Assembly (NCBI RefSeq): GCF_000317025.1
Contig: NC_019689.1
Location: 3,139,501 to 3,203,500 of the forward strand
DNA length: 64,000 nt
Direction: 5' to 3'
Source of the DNA: Pleurocapsa sp. PCC 7327
GTDB taxonomy: Bacteria; Cyanobacteriota; Cyanobacteriia; Cyanobacteriales; Microcystaceae
The notes beneath the pieces are model-generated. The model saw only the letters and a list, made by a program, of their open reading frames with translations, was not told the DNA's origin and made no database searches. Position 1 is the stretch's first letter; every line of letters starts with the position of its first letter. The position numbers and the translations under genes were made by a program. Of the stretch, positions 38,498-48,362 are shown piece after piece.

Positions 38498-39733
38498 ATG
38501 CAACTCAAACGTGTCGTCGTAACGGGGCTAGGTGCGATTACCCCGATTGGAAATAACCTCACTGAATACTGGGAAGGGTTGTTAAGCGGGCGTAACGGAA
38601 TTGCTCCTATTACCCGATTTGACGCTTCGCAGCATGCCTGTCGCATTGCCGCCGAAGTCAAAGGTTTTGACCCTCACGACTACCTCGATCGCAAAGACGC
38701 TAAGCGGATGGATCGCTTCTCCCAGTTGGGCGTGGCTGCTAGCTTGCAGGCACTTGCCGATGCCAAACTGACGATCGACGATTTGAATGCAGACCAAGTG
38801 GGGGTAATTATCGGAACTGGTGTTGGCGGGCTGAAAGTCCTCGAAGATCAGCAAGAAGTCTTGCTCGCACGCGGTCCGAGTCGCATTAGTCCCTTTATGA
38901 TTCCCATGATGATCGCCAATATGGCAGCGGGACTGACTGCGATTCATACGGGGGCAAAAGGTCCCAATACCTGTACGGTGACGGCTTGTGCGGCTGGATC
39001 GAACGCGATCGGCGATGCCTTTCGTTTAATTCAGCGAGGATACGCAAAAGCGATGATTTGCGGCGGAACGGAAGCAGCAGTAACGCCGTTATCGATGGCA
39101 GGCTTTGCCTCGATGAAAGCGCTGTCCACCCGCAATGAAGACCCAGCCCGTGCGTCCCGACCTTTCGATCGCGATCGCGACGGCTTTGTCATGGGAGAAG
39201 GGGCAGGAATCTTGCTCCTAGAAGAATTGGAACAAGCCCTAGAACGCGATGCCAAAATTTATGCAGAAATCGTCGGCTACGGCATGACCTGCGATGCCTA
39301 TCACATGACCGCGCCGTCGGGTCAGGGGGCAACGCAGGCGATCGAACTCGCCCTCAAAGATGGAGGGCTGCAACCAGAGGCAATTCACTATATCAACGCT
39401 CACGGAACGAGTACGCCTGCCAACGATCCGACAGAAACTAAGGCAATTAAGAAAGCCCTGGGAGAACAGGCATATAAAGTAGCGATTAGTTCCACTAAAT
39501 CTATGACGGGACACCTGCTGGGAGGATCTGGTGGGATTGAAGCCGTAGCAACGGTAATGGCGATCGCCTGCGACCGCATTCCGCCTACGATCAATCTAGA
39601 AAACCCCGACCCCGAATGCGATTTGGATTACGTGCCCGGTCAAAGTCGCGCCCAAACAGTAGAAGCTGCCCTCTCCAATTCCTTTGGCTTTGGCGGCCAC
39701 AACGTTACGCTAGCTTTCAAAAAATATCATTGA
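38498..39733 (+). CDS. fabF: Beta-ketoacyl-ACP synthase II
   Basis: A condensing enzyme that elongates acyl-ACP with malonyl-ACP. The protein is 411 residues from ATG 38498, starting [19 protein letters not shown]; the longer frame from 38405 has an atypical N terminus. The thiolase-fold active site has the nucleophile Cys in [13 protein letters not shown] and the two His in [15 protein letters not shown] and [14 protein letters not shown], plus the C-terminal NSFGFGGHN. Located between acpP and transketolase, all on the plus strand. Confidence 0.95.
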   Translation: MQLKRVVVTGLGAITPIGNNLTEYWEGLLSGRNGIAPITRFDASQHACRIAAEVKGFDPHDYLDRKDAKRMDRFSQLGVAASLQALADAKLTIDDLNADQVGVIIGTGVGGLKVLEDQQEVLLARGPSRISPFMIPMMIANMAAGLTAIHTGAKGPNTCTVTACAAGSNAIGDAFRLIQRGYAKAMICGGTEAAVTPLSMAGFASMKALSTRNEDPARASRPFDRDRDGFVMGEGAGILLLEELEQALERDAKIYAEIVGYGMTCDAYHMTAPSGQGATQAIELALKDGGLQPEAIHYINAHGTSTPANDPTETKAIKKALGEQAYKVAISSTKSMTGHLLGGSGGIEAVATVMAIACDRIPPTINLENPDPECDLDYVPGQSRAQTVEAALSNSFGFGGHNVTLAFKKYH

Positions 39734-39887
39734 ACCTAGCTTTTAGAATTTTTTAAAAATTCGCCATGGTTATTGCCCGTCGTCCCCGAAAATGGGATGA
39801 TGGGTATGAGCCTTGGGGCAACCTAGAGCCATCAAGCTTTTACTCACACCAATTGTTGTTTTATTCGTCGTTTACGCTAAGAAAATT

Positions 39888-41894
39888 ATGGTTGTTGCCA
39901 CCCAGTCACTCGAAGAACGGTGCATTAATTCTATCCGCTTTTTAGCAATTGACGCCGTAGAAAAAGCTAAGTCCGGTCACCCAGGGCTGCCGATGGGAGC
40001 TGCTCCAATGGCTTTCGTCCTCTGGGATCGCTTTATGCGGTACAACCCCAAAAACCCCAAGTGGTTTAATCGCGATCGCTTTGTCCTCTCCGCCGGACAC
40101 GGCTGCATGTTACAGTATGCCTTGCTTTACCTGACGGGCTACGACAGCGTTACCCTCGACGAAATCAAGAATTTCCGCCAGTGGGGTTCTAAAACTCCCG
40201 GTCACCCAGAAAATCATATCACGCCAGGGGTAGAAGTCACTACGGGTCCCTTGGGACAGGGAATCGCTAACGCCGTCGGTCTGGCGATAGCCGAAGCCCA
40301 CTTGGCGGCTAAATTTAACAAGCCCGATTGCAAGCTGGTAGACCACTACACCTACGTTATCCTCGGCGATGGCTGCAACATGGAAGGAATCTCCGGCGAA
40401 GCTTGCTCCCTCGCCGGACACTTAGGCTTGGGCAAGCTGATTGCCCTCTACGACGACAACCACATCTCTATCGACGGTTCCACCGATATTGCCTTTACCG
40501 AAGATGTGAGCAAGCGCTTTGAAGCCTATGGTTGGCACGTGTTGCACGTAGAAGACGGCAACAAAGACATAGAGAGCATTACCAAAGCGATCGAAGCGGC
40601 TAAAGCCGTCACTGACAAGCCTTCGATGATTAAAGTCACCACCACCATCGGCTATGGCTCTCCGAATAAAGCCAATACCGCTGGCGTTCATGGGGCTGCT
40701 CTCGGCAGCGATGAAGTCAAAGCCACCCGCGAGAACCTGGGTTGGCAATACGAACCCTTTGTTGTTCCCGACGACGCGCTAGCGCACTTCCGCAAAGCCG
40801 TCGAACGGGGCGCTAGCTATGAAGCCGAATGGCAAGAAACCTTAGCTCAGTATAAGACCAAATATCCTCAAGAAGCCGCCGAATTCGAGCGGTTGCTGAG
40901 CGGAAAATTACCCGAAGGATGGGAAAAAGCCCTCCCCACTTATACGCCCGAAGACAAGGCACAAGCTACTCGTAAGTTTTCGGAAGCGATGCTGAACGCC
41001 CTAGCACCCATCGTCCCCGAACTCATCGGCGGTTCTGCCGACCTCACTCACTCCAACAATACCCTAATCAAGGTGTCCGGCGATTTCCAAAAGGGACAGT
41101 ATCAAAATCGCAACCTCCGCTTTGGCGTGCGCGAACATGGTATGGGAGCAATCTGTAACGGTATTGCCCTCCACGGTTCGGGCTTAATTCCTTACGGAGC
41201 GACCTTCCTAGTCTTCACCGACTACATGCGTAACGCCATTCGCCTCTCGGCTTTATCCGAAGCGGGCGTAATTTGGATTATGACGCACGACTCGGTTGGA
41301 TTGGGCGAAGATGGTCCCACGCACCAACCAGTCGAACACATTGCTTCGCTGCGGGCGATTCCTAACCTTACCGTCATTCGTCCGGCAGACGGCAACGAAA
41401 CCTCTGGCGCATACAAAGTTGCTATCGAAAACCGCCATGCTCCCACGCTGCTAGCGCTGTCTCGTCAAAATCTACCCAACCTGGCTGGAAGCTCGATCGA
41501 AGCAACGACTAAAGGAGCTTACATCCTCAGCGACAGCGAAGGTACGCCCGATCTGATCTTGATCGGTACGGGGAGCGAAACCCAACTCTGCGTTAAGGCA
41601 GCCGAAGCACTGCGCGGCGAAGGCAAGAAAGTGCGCGTGGTTTCCATGCCAAGCTGGGAGCTATTTGAGAAACAAGACGCAGCTTACAAAGAGTCCGTTT
41701 TTCCGAAAGCTGTGAGAAAACGTCTCGCCGTTGAAGCTGGTTCTAGCATGGGCTGGTGTCGCTATGTTACTGATGAAGGCGCGAGCATTAGCATCGATAC
41801 CTTTGGGGCATCTGCTCCCGGTAATGTTGTTATGGAGAAGTTTGGCTTTACCGTAGATAACGTCATAGCCAAAGCTAAAGCGTTGTTGGGATAA
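39888..41894 (+). CDS. tkt: Transketolase
   Basis: A thiamine-diphosphate enzyme of the Calvin cycle and pentose phosphate pathway. The protein is 668 residues from ATG 39888 ([15 protein letters not shown]); the ORF's earlier start at 39813 is unlike the family. Landmarks are [14 protein letters not shown], the ThDP motif [13 protein letters not shown] with [11 protein letters not shown], and the transketolase signature region [17 protein letters not shown]. Codon use matches a highly expressed gene. A clear terminator follows. Confidence 0.95.
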   Translation: MVVATQSLEERCINSIRFLAIDAVEKAKSGHPGLPMGAAPMAFVLWDRFMRYNPKNPKWFNRDRFVLSAGHGCMLQYALLYLTGYDSVTLDEIKNFRQWGSKTPGHPENHITPGVEVTTGPLGQGIANAVGLAIAEAHLAAKFNKPDCKLVDHYTYVILGDGCNMEGISGEACSLAGHLGLGKLIALYDDNHISIDGSTDIAFTEDVSKRFEAYGWHVLHVEDGNKDIESITKAIEAAKAVTDKPSMIKVTTTIGYGSPNKANTAGVHGAALGSDEVKATRENLGWQYEPFVVPDDALAHFRKAVERGASYEAEWQETLAQYKTKYPQEAAEFERLLSGKLPEGWEKALPTYTPEDKAQATRKFSEAMLNALAPIVPELIGGSADLTHSNNTLIKVSGDFQKGQYQNRNLRFGVREHGMGAICNGIALHGSGLIPYGATFLVFTDYMRNAIRLSALSEAGVIWIMTHDSVGLGEDGPTHQPVEHIASLRAIPNLTVIRPADGNETSGAYKVAIENRHAPTLLALSRQNLPNLAGSSIEATTKGAYILSDSEGTPDLILIGTGSETQLCVKAAEALRGEGKKVRVVSMPSWELFEKQDAAYKESVFPKAVRKRLAVEAGSSMGWCRYVTDEGASISIDTFGASAPGNVVMEKFGFTVDNVIAKAKALLG

Positions 41895-41920
41895 AGTCAA
41901 TTTCCCAATCTTTAGAACGA

Positions 41921-41945
41921 AAAGCCCTCTTCGGAGGGCTTTTTT
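41921..41945. terminator. Rho-independent terminator after tkt
   Basis: Stem AAAGCCCTC / GAGGGCTTT with the stable loop TTCG, running into T residues on the plus strand. It overlaps the stop codon of the convergent potassium-channel gene, so the two genes share one tail region. Confidence 0.9.
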
Positions 41946-43968
41946 AGCGATCGCCCCCAGAAATTAAACTGGCTTTTACTAGCAGCCTATTGAGTTCTCG
42001 GATTAAGCGTTGTGCTTGGTGTTTGTAGAGCATAATTGGTAGGGTTCTCGGCAAATGATTCATTAATTCTCTTGCCTCGCCCAGACTACAGCCGGTAATC
42101 CGCGCGATCGCGTTCGCTCCTTCAAAAATAGCCTCTGAAGACAGCGCTCTTTCAACTCTGACCCGCCAGTGTTTGGCGCTGGTGTCGATCGTTCCCCGTT
42201 CGATGCGTTGCAGTCCGTCGATGGTCGCTAAAACCACCAAGCGATCGCCCGCAGCCAAGCGAATATCTCCCAAAGGCATCAAAATTGAAGAATTGGGCGG
42301 TTTTTGGTAGAGAATCGGGACTACGCCATAACCGTAAGCGACTTCGCTCAGTAGCAATCCGTTGAGAGTATCTTCAGATTCGATTTGATACTCCGTCACC
42401 AAAATCGTCTGGTTGTTAAAGCGAAACAGGGCAATAACCTTCTCGCCAAACGCTGCAGTAGCAAACGCTTCAGCCACTACTGCATGGGTTCCCAAAACCT
42501 GTGCCTTGGGCAATAATTGACTCAGATGCTCGCTTAAGCGTTGACTGGAAGTGCGAATGACCAAATGACTGTCAGGATTAATTGCCCGCGCCATCAAAGC
42601 AGCTTCTAAATTGAGAACTTCATCGTCGGTGACGATAACAACGCTTTTGGCAGTAGAAAGATTGGCTTTTGCTAGAGCTTCCTTCAAATTACCGAAAATC
42701 AAAGGAATATCGAGCATATTTGTCTGCTCGAAGTCGGGATTAAAGGTGATGCCCACTAAAGCTTGCTTAAATTCTTGCAATAGCCTTGCTATTCGTTGAC
42801 CGACCCTACCAAAACCGATAATAACAACGTGAGCTTGTTGGGGAATGGGGGGACGGCGCTTGATAAACTGGAATTTTGAAGACAGCAGCGCTTCTGTGAG
42901 CAAAGCGTACAAGACTCCCACGAACGCCGTACCGGCTAGGCTCAATCCCAAAGAAAATAGCTGCAACCACCAAGGAATGACTCCTATCTGTTCTAAATTT
43001 CCAAATAAATCTCCATAGCCTCCCAACAGAAGAATGACAGTTGCAGTAAAGGCAGCCAGAAAAGTCATCCCTGGATAGTACAGCTCAAACAGCGCGGTTC
43101 CCATCAACAGAAGAATCGAAACCGTAATCCCGCACAAAAGTGCAACCCGCCGAACTCGCTGCTGAAAGCTTAACTGCCAGAATTTAGACAACTGCCCCCT
43201 AAATCGCTTGGGGAAGCGAAGAATGTTTTTTTGCCATTCTGTTCGCTTTAGCTGTCGAGATGGGAGCGTTTGTGCGGGGGAAAAAAACAATTGCTCGGCT
43301 GTTTCGAGGTAAACTAGCGTGTCTTCAGCTTGAAGGAGTTCGTTGGGTTCCCAGTCATGGAAAGTGCGGGGTAGGGAGCCAGGATAATGGGTATGATAGA
43401 GAACTTGTCGCTGGCGGCTGCCTAATTCGTGGAGAAGACGGACATTACACCAGCGATCGCTCGAACTTATCTGACGCTTGAGAACTTGCAACCACTGTCC
43501 GTCTAGTTTGAAAAAACATAGCGTTTCGCTGCCCAATGCGGCAAAGGCAAAAGCCGAGGCAGGTAGTTGAATTGGATCGAAAGCTAGAAAATTGCCCAGT
43601 TGTTCGCTCAACAGTTGATTGAGATTTTCTTTTGCCGAACGAACGACTAGGCGAGTGCGGGGATTGAGTTGGCGGATCGCTAAAGCGGTCTCTGCATTGA
43701 CTTGCTCGTTACTGGTTACAATTAGCGCTGCTCGACAGCGGCGGATCTTTGCCCTCTCCAAAATACTATTTTGGCGACAGTCTCCTAAGATTAAGTCTTC
43801 CCATAAGTTTGGCAGGTCAGAGATTTCCCAATTATGAGGCTGTACCTGCTCGATAACAATTACGCTAACTCCAAATTCCTTGAGGGCGGCAACGCAGTGT
43901 TGCCCTAAACTCCCCAGTCCACAAACCAAAAATCGATCTAATTGTAACTGGGTATCGCGAGCGCTCAT
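41944..43968 (-). CDS. RCK-pore-RCK potassium channel / TrkA-N protein
   Basis: A 674-residue protein with two NAD-binding RCK (TrkA-N) domains flanking a two-helix channel. RCK1 starts DRFLVCGLGSLGQHCVAALK. The membrane part is about residues 275-375: helix VALLCGITVSILLLMGTALF, a P-loop with the filter GGYGDLFG, and helix WWLQLFSLGLSLAGTAFVGV. RCK2 starts VVIIGFGRVGQRIARLLQ and ends in a TrkA-C-like region. The GYGD filter marks K+ selectivity; regulatory domains on both sides of a two-helix pore are less common than C-terminal ones. Start ATG 43968. Confidence 0.85.
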   Translation of the reverse strand: MSARDTQLQLDRFLVCGLGSLGQHCVAALKEFGVSVIVIEQVQPHNWEISDLPNLWEDLILGDCRQNSILERAKIRRCRAALIVTSNEQVNAETALAIRQLNPRTRLVVRSAKENLNQLLSEQLGNFLAFDPIQLPASAFAFAALGSETLCFFKLDGQWLQVLKRQISSSDRWCNVRLLHELGSRQRQVLYHTHYPGSLPRTFHDWEPNELLQAEDTLVYLETAEQLFFSPAQTLPSRQLKRTEWQKNILRFPKRFRGQLSKFWQLSFQQRVRRVALLCGITVSILLLMGTALFELYYPGMTFLAAFTATVILLLGGYGDLFGNLEQIGVIPWWLQLFSLGLSLAGTAFVGVLYALLTEALLSSKFQFIKRRPPIPQQAHVVIIGFGRVGQRIARLLQEFKQALVGITFNPDFEQTNMLDIPLIFGNLKEALAKANLSTAKSVVIVTDDEVLNLEAALMARAINPDSHLVIRTSSQRLSEHLSQLLPKAQVLGTHAVVAEAFATAAFGEKVIALFRFNNQTILVTEYQIESEDTLNGLLLSEVAYGYGVVPILYQKPPNSSILMPLGDIRLAAGDRLVVLATIDGLQRIERGTIDTSAKHWRVRVERALSSEAIFEGANAIARITGCSLGEARELMNHLPRTLPIMLYKHQAQRLIRELNRLLVKASLISGGDR

Positions 43969-44089
43969 TTAGCCAAATCGAGCAAACTCTCTAGCTTTGT
44001 CCTTATTTAGCGACTAGCGCCACCTCCATAATATTCATTTTTTTGCAGGTCGATCGCGATCGCTCTCCTCAATGCGATCGTTGAGCGAT

Positions 44090-44773
44090 TTATCTCCTGA
44101 GAACCAGATCGGAGTTTAGAGTTAAAGTCAGATCTGAGTTGGGATCGATGGAGATCAATTCAACTTTGCCACTGCCTAAAATCCATCCGGCTAGAGCGCC
44201 CAATCCCGCTCCACCCAAGACTTCTTCGATATCGATGTCGCCGAGAATTTCCGCCAGGACGGTAGCGGCAGCACCGCCAATGGCAGCGCCTTCGAGAATA
44301 TCGTCTGCGCTGGCTCCTTTTTCGACGACTTCGGTTCTCTTGACGACTTTGGAAGTCGCATCGATCGATCGTTCTATCGTCCGTTCTCCCTCGCGATTGA
44401 TGACGATCTTTTCGGCGACAAACTGCGAGCCGCCTTTTCTGGGTCGAAGTTCGCCAATAATTTCGCTTCCGGTGGGAATGAGAATTGCCCCCGCGCGATT
44501 TCTGATATTAGCAGCGACTTGTAACGTCAGCGGCGCAGTTTCATCCTTGGTCACCAAAATTTTTTCCGCCTTTTCGTATTTGACGGGAATTTGAGTTCCT
44601 TCAGGAATGACGACTCGACCTCGACGAGAAACGCTGTTAGAAGAATTTCTCGTCGGAAACAGTTGCGCAGAAGCAGGCGCAAATGAGATGATAGGAGCAA
44701 AAGCCATAATGCTCATCGTCAGAGCGATGAGGATAGAGGTTCTGGCTCGTGCGTTACGTTTTCGTTTGGACAT
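44090..44773 (-). CDS. Exported protein with Gly-zipper segment (TrbI-like annotation in relatives)
   Basis: A 227-residue protein. AGGAGG nine bases upstream fixes the start at ATG 44773; the longer frame from 44860 is spurious. A basic N terminus and hydrophobic signal (ILIALTMSIMAFAPIISFAP, cut near ASAQ) point to export. The mature part is beta-rich (VVIPEGTQIPVKYEKAEKIL), then a Gly/Ala-rich segment GGAGLGALAGWILGSG resembling a glycine zipper. Relatives are often labelled conjugal transfer TrbI-like; I treat that as a fold label, not a function. Confidence 0.7.
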   Translation of the reverse strand: MSKRKRNARARTSILIALTMSIMAFAPIISFAPASAQLFPTRNSSNSVSRRGRVVIPEGTQIPVKYEKAEKILVTKDETAPLTLQVAANIRNRAGAILIPTGSEIIGELRPRKGGSQFVAEKIVINREGERTIERSIDATSKVVKRTEVVEKGASADDILEGAAIGGAAATVLAEILGDIDIEEVLGGAGLGALAGWILGSGKVELISIDPNSDLTLTLNSDLVLRR

Positions 44774-44894
44774 CGGTAAGAGCCTCCTAAATGTCTCTTT
44801 AGCAAAAATAGAAGACGTTGTACCGCGATCGCTGGTTCCAGAGTAGAACACAGCCATCACCCCTCTAGCTTAGCGATAAGGAGGGACAAAAATC

Positions 44895-45251
44895 ATGAGA
44901 AAATTCCCCCCGATCCTTACATTCGCCTTCGCACTAACAATGAATTGGGGTTTGCTTCCCCAAGTAAGCCTTAAAGCGCAAACTGGCATAGAAAGAGGTG
45001 CCACGGGTAGCGATCGCCCCTCGCAAGTTCCTCCGCAACCTGCCAGCCAACAGCTCGATTATAGAACTCCCCAGCAAATCTTTCTCAGGCGGACGAACAA
45101 CGCGACGATTATGTGTGCCGAGACGAGTTCGGCACAGTGCGATCGCGTGATTCCCCAAGTCGAGTCGCTAGAAAATAATGAAACCCTCAATCGGCTTCGA
45201 GAATCAAGACAAGAAGCAGTAGGTAGCGATCGGCAACCCAACAACAAGTGA
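44895..45251 (+). CDS. Small exported hypothetical protein
   Basis: A 118-residue protein. AAGGAGGG lies before ATG 44895. A signal peptide (FPPILTFAFALTMNWGLLPQ, cut near LKAQ) is followed by a Gln/Pro-rich disordered mature part with two Cys (IMCAETSSAQCDRVIPQ). No known family. Its stop TGA is part of the tetramer GTGA directly abutting the structured element at 45252, so insertion may have set its 3' end. It is divergent from the other exported protein with about 120 bases between. Confidence 0.6.
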   Translation: MRKFPPILTFAFALTMNWGLLPQVSLKAQTGIERGATGSDRPSQVPPQPASQQLDYRTPQQIFLRRTNNATIMCAETSSAQCDRVIPQVESLENNETLNRLRESRQEAVGSDRQPNNK

Positions 45252-45600
45252 CATCCTCTCCCGATAAATCGGGAGCTTCCTAACCTCACGATTAGGCATT
45301 CCTAGTTATTTCCATCACTGGAGTTTCGCTTCTTATCTAGAGCAGCCCCATGACTTACTCCCCGACAGACCGACGGACGCTCAAATGATGCGCCCGCAGG
45401 TGGCGCATCCGCGTCCTCAACTGCATAGGCGTTTTCGATTCCTGCGAGTCCCGCAGTACTCTTTATGTGTTGACCCAGATTCCATCAGTACTGCGGTTAT
45501 GTTCGCAGACGAGGTGCGGGGGCGAACCTGCGTTACCATATTGAGCGCCGTCAGCGTAGAGTGTCTACGACCTGACGGCTGGTTCGCCCGTATATTCCTT
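45252..45600 (+). ncRNA. Candidate structured RNA (HEARO / IscB omega-RNA-like)
   Basis: Non-coding DNA with nested, mostly perfect helices. After an end hairpin CCCGAT/ATCGGG (45261-45272) come: GGACGC/GCGTCC enclosing GATGCGCC/GGCGCATC (45375-45416); CTGCGA/TCGCAG enclosing CCGCAGTACT/AGTACTGCGG (45442-45508); and GGGCGAACC/GGTTCGCCC enclosing GCCGTCAG/CTGACGGC and CGTAGA/TCTACG (45520-45589). Such nested stems with internal loops mark a folded RNA. From memory, HEARO RNAs integrate next to ATGA/GTGA; the element abuts GTGA. No IscB or TnpB gene is attached. Strand is inferred from that analogy; a minus-strand TnpB-type guide RNA is the alternative. Confidence 0.6.
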
Positions 45601-45622
45601 TTGGCTCGGTTTGATTTCTGAG

Positions 45623-45668
45623 CTATTTCTAGCTTATATCACTTACTATTTCTAGCTTATATCACTTA
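45623..45668. repeat. 23-bp perfect tandem duplication
   Basis: CTATTTCTAGCTTATATCAC plus three more bases is present twice in direct tandem (45623-45645 and 45646-45668), inside the non-coding element and downstream of its structured part. Confidence 0.8.
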
Positions 45669-45845
45669 CATGGCAAACAATATGAAGATTTCAATAAGAA
45701 TTATAAGTGCTGCCCGCGCTCTCATCCCACCGATAAATTAGGGGACTTCCCGCGCGGAAGAAGTTAGATGCCGATCGCGAGAAACCGATAACTAGCGATC
45801 GCGACCGCTAACATAGAGATTGGTTGTAACTATTCTGACGAGCTA

Positions 45846-48050
45846 ATGCCAAAACAACGGATCAACCCAACCTACCTCCTAAGTGGCTCAGGAGCGCTCT
45901 TGCTAGCATTGCTAGGCTCGGTCTGGCTCAATCCTCAAGCCGTAGACTGGATAGAACAACGAACCTCCATCGATCTCGGCTCGGAGCGAACGTCGCACTC
46001 AGAAGAACTCAATCGACCGTCGGCTGTTTTAAATTTAACTACTTTACCAGCACAGGAAAGAGAGTCGCAACTCAAAGAAATTGCCTCATCGGGAAAATCC
46101 CTGCTAGACAGAAGTCGCGCTCGCTATCTCTTGGCATCGGACCTGATTAAAAAATACGAGGGAGGCCTAGCGCTGCAACAGTTAGAAGGATTGGAAGACA
46201 AATATCCGGTGCTGGCTCCCTACATTTTCCTCAAACGAGGTCGAGCCTACGAACTGACCAACGAAACGCAGCAAGCCACTGAAACCTGGCAGAAGCTGCT
46301 CGAAACCTATCCCCAGTCTCCCATCGCTGCCGAAGCGCTTTATAAATTAGGGCAATCGAATCCCGAATACTGGGATCGGGCGATCGCCCAATTTCCCCAA
46401 CATCCGCGCACCCACGATATCATTCGCGAGCGTCTCAAAAAAAATCCCAAACAGCCCCAATTGATGCTGCTCCTGGTCAAATACGACCCCGACGGCGAAG
46501 GAAGCAATGCTATTCGCGATCGCCTCGTCAAAGAGTTTGGCAAGCAGTTAAAACCAGAAAATTGGAGCATGATTGCCGCGGGTTACTGGGAGACAGCCGA
46601 ATATAAAAAAGCCGCCCAAGCTTATACGAAAGCCACTCCTACCCCCGAAAGCGCCTATCGCCTTGCCAGAAGTCTACAACTGTCTGACAAAATAGAAGAG
46701 GCAAAGAAAGCCTATCAACAACTAATTCAGAGATTTCCCAACGCTGAGGAAACCGGTTTGGGGTTGCGGCGTTTAGCCAGCCTCTCCAAACCTCAAGAAG
46801 CCGTCAAATATCTCGATCGCGTTACGAACAAATTTCCCAAAGAAACTCCAGAAGCCCTCCTCGAAAAAGCCAAACTTTTCGATACTCTCAACAATCAAAA
46901 AGCAGCCTCTCAAGCGCGACAGAAGTTGCTCTCTCAATACGCCAAATCCAATGCAGCAGCCGAATATCGTTGGCAGATTGCCCAACAGTATGCCGATGCC
47001 AGAGAATTGGTGAAAGCTTGGCAATGGGCGCAGCCGATTGCGACTAACAATGCTGAAAGTCCTCTAGCTCCCAAAGCGACTTTTTGGATCGGCAAGTGGG
47101 CGCAACAGCTCGGTCGCCAACAGGATGCCAAAGCCGCTTTCGAACATGTTCTGGCGCGCCATCCCCAATCCTATTACGCTTGGCGTGCTGCCGTCCTTTT
47201 AGGGTGGAATGTGGGCAATTTTAACAACGTGCGCCAGATGCAACCGACTCTCGTCAAACCGACGCTAAGACCAATGCCAACTGCAGGTTCGGAAACTTTT
47301 CGAGAACTCTATCGCCTCGGTTTAAACGACGAAGCTTGGACGCTGTTTCGTGCCGAAGTGCGCGATCCTTGGAAACTCACGGTAGACGAACAGTTTACCA
47401 AAGGGCTGCTCAAACTCGCCCAAGGCAAACATTTGCAAGGAATTAACAACGTTGGCACGCTACGCGATCGAAAAGACCCTCAAGATCGAAGCCAATGGCA
47501 AGCCTTGCGGCAAAAACCCGAATACTGGTACGCTCTCTTTCCTTTTCCGTTTTACCAATCTATTCTCTCTTGGTCGCAGCAGCGCCAGCTCAATCCCGTC
47601 CTAGTTACTTCTCTCATTCGCCAAGAATCCCGCTTTGAAACCGACATCCGCTCTCCTGTCGGAGCAGTTGGCTTGATGCAAGTCATGCCAGAAACCGGAG
47701 AATGGATTGCCAAGCAACTACAACTCAAGGAATATTCTCTGACCGATCCTCAAGACAACATCAAATTAGGAACTTGGTATCTCGACCACACCCATCAAGA
47801 GTACGACAATAATTCGCTTTTGGCGATCGCCAGTTACAATGCCGGTCCCGGAAATGTCGCTCAATGGCTGGAAAGATATCGCGCTAGCGATCCCGATGTT
47901 TTTGTCGAAAAAATTCCTTTTCGGGAGACTAAAGGCTACGTCGAGTCAGTGTTTGGGAATTACTGGAATTACTTGCGCATTTACGATCCTGAGATTGCTA
48001 ATTTGCTCGCGCAATACACCGACCAACCATTTAATCCTCGATCGAATTAG
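45846..48050 (+). CDS. Lytic transglycosylase with TPR-like solenoid (Slt70-like)
   Basis: A 734-residue periplasmic murein-degrading enzyme. A single N-terminal hydrophobic segment (TYLLSGSGALLLALLGSVWL) anchors or exports it. A helical TPR-like solenoid spans about residues 60-540 (e.g. AYIFLKRGRAYELT-type repeats). The SLT domain (about 575-720) has the catalytic Glu in LIRQESRFETDIRSP, then GAVGLMQVMPETGEWIA and IASYNAGPGNVAQWL, all family signatures. It cleaves the glycan strand to 1,6-anhydro ends. Start ATG 45846. The gene stands alone. Confidence 0.93.
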   Translation: MPKQRINPTYLLSGSGALLLALLGSVWLNPQAVDWIEQRTSIDLGSERTSHSEELNRPSAVLNLTTLPAQERESQLKEIASSGKSLLDRSRARYLLASDLIKKYEGGLALQQLEGLEDKYPVLAPYIFLKRGRAYELTNETQQATETWQKLLETYPQSPIAAEALYKLGQSNPEYWDRAIAQFPQHPRTHDIIRERLKKNPKQPQLMLLLVKYDPDGEGSNAIRDRLVKEFGKQLKPENWSMIAAGYWETAEYKKAAQAYTKATPTPESAYRLARSLQLSDKIEEAKKAYQQLIQRFPNAEETGLGLRRLASLSKPQEAVKYLDRVTNKFPKETPEALLEKAKLFDTLNNQKAASQARQKLLSQYAKSNAAAEYRWQIAQQYADARELVKAWQWAQPIATNNAESPLAPKATFWIGKWAQQLGRQQDAKAAFEHVLARHPQSYYAWRAAVLLGWNVGNFNNVRQMQPTLVKPTLRPMPTAGSETFRELYRLGLNDEAWTLFRAEVRDPWKLTVDEQFTKGLLKLAQGKHLQGINNVGTLRDRKDPQDRSQWQALRQKPEYWYALFPFPFYQSILSWSQQRQLNPVLVTSLIRQESRFETDIRSPVGAVGLMQVMPETGEWIAKQLQLKEYSLTDPQDNIKLGTWYLDHTHQEYDNNSLLAIASYNAGPGNVAQWLERYRASDPDVFVEKIPFRETKGYVESVFGNYWNYLRIYDPEIANLLAQYTDQPFNPRSN

Positions 48051-48362
48051 AAGAAATTTTGGCATGGGTAAGCAAGCGGCGATCGCGATCGGGCAACCTT
48101 CAAGCCTTTGTGAGAAGTTGTTCGGTGCTGGCACTGTTCTTTCGCTGTAAAACAGATAACAGAAAGTTATGCTAGCCTAGTTGAGCTATCGAGTTTATCA
48201 TTCTTGTTTAACCAAAACAATTCTTATGATGATTGACTCCCGATCGAGGAGACGAAAGAATTATCTCGCGTATGTTTCCAGAACTGACACTAACAGTCGA
48301 ACAAGTGCTAGCCGCGCGAATATATTTATCTAAACTAACTCAAACTTTAGAATAGTTGACTA
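48051..48362. other. Intergenic region before prfC, tiny open frame only
   Basis: A 312-base gap. It holds a 27-codon frame at 48272-48355 (MFPELTLTVEQVLAARIYLS...) ending just before prfC. A purine-rich GAGGAGACG lies upstream but too far to be decisive. It could be a leader peptide, a remnant or chance. HIP1-like GCGATCGC repeats lie near 48080-48090. Confidence 0.3.

Larger units (their letters stand above)
45252..45757. mobile_element. Non-autonomous IS200/IS605-like element
   Basis: A unit of about 506 bases bounded by CATCCTC plus hairpin at the left (45252-45313) and a hairpin end CCGCGC...GCGCGG at the right (45714-45757) that contains CCACCGATAAATTAGGGG. Subterminal imperfect hairpins at both ends and lack of inverted terminal repeats fit the IS200/IS605 group. 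No tnpA or intact tnpB/iscB is present, so it would need trans mobilisation. The left end is shared with the relic at 17861-17933. The right boundary is approximate. Confidence 0.5.

Noticed and set aside
45310-45490. TnpB C-terminal remnant on the minus strand
   Set aside because: A 56-codon frame ends near the element's left end, but it runs through the perfect hairpins and shows no zinc-ribbon or RuvC motif. Kept only as an alternative explanation for the structured RNA.
48272-48355. 27-residue frame before prfC
   Set aside because: Too short, no spaced ribosome site and no recognisable family; could be a leader peptide but not supportable.
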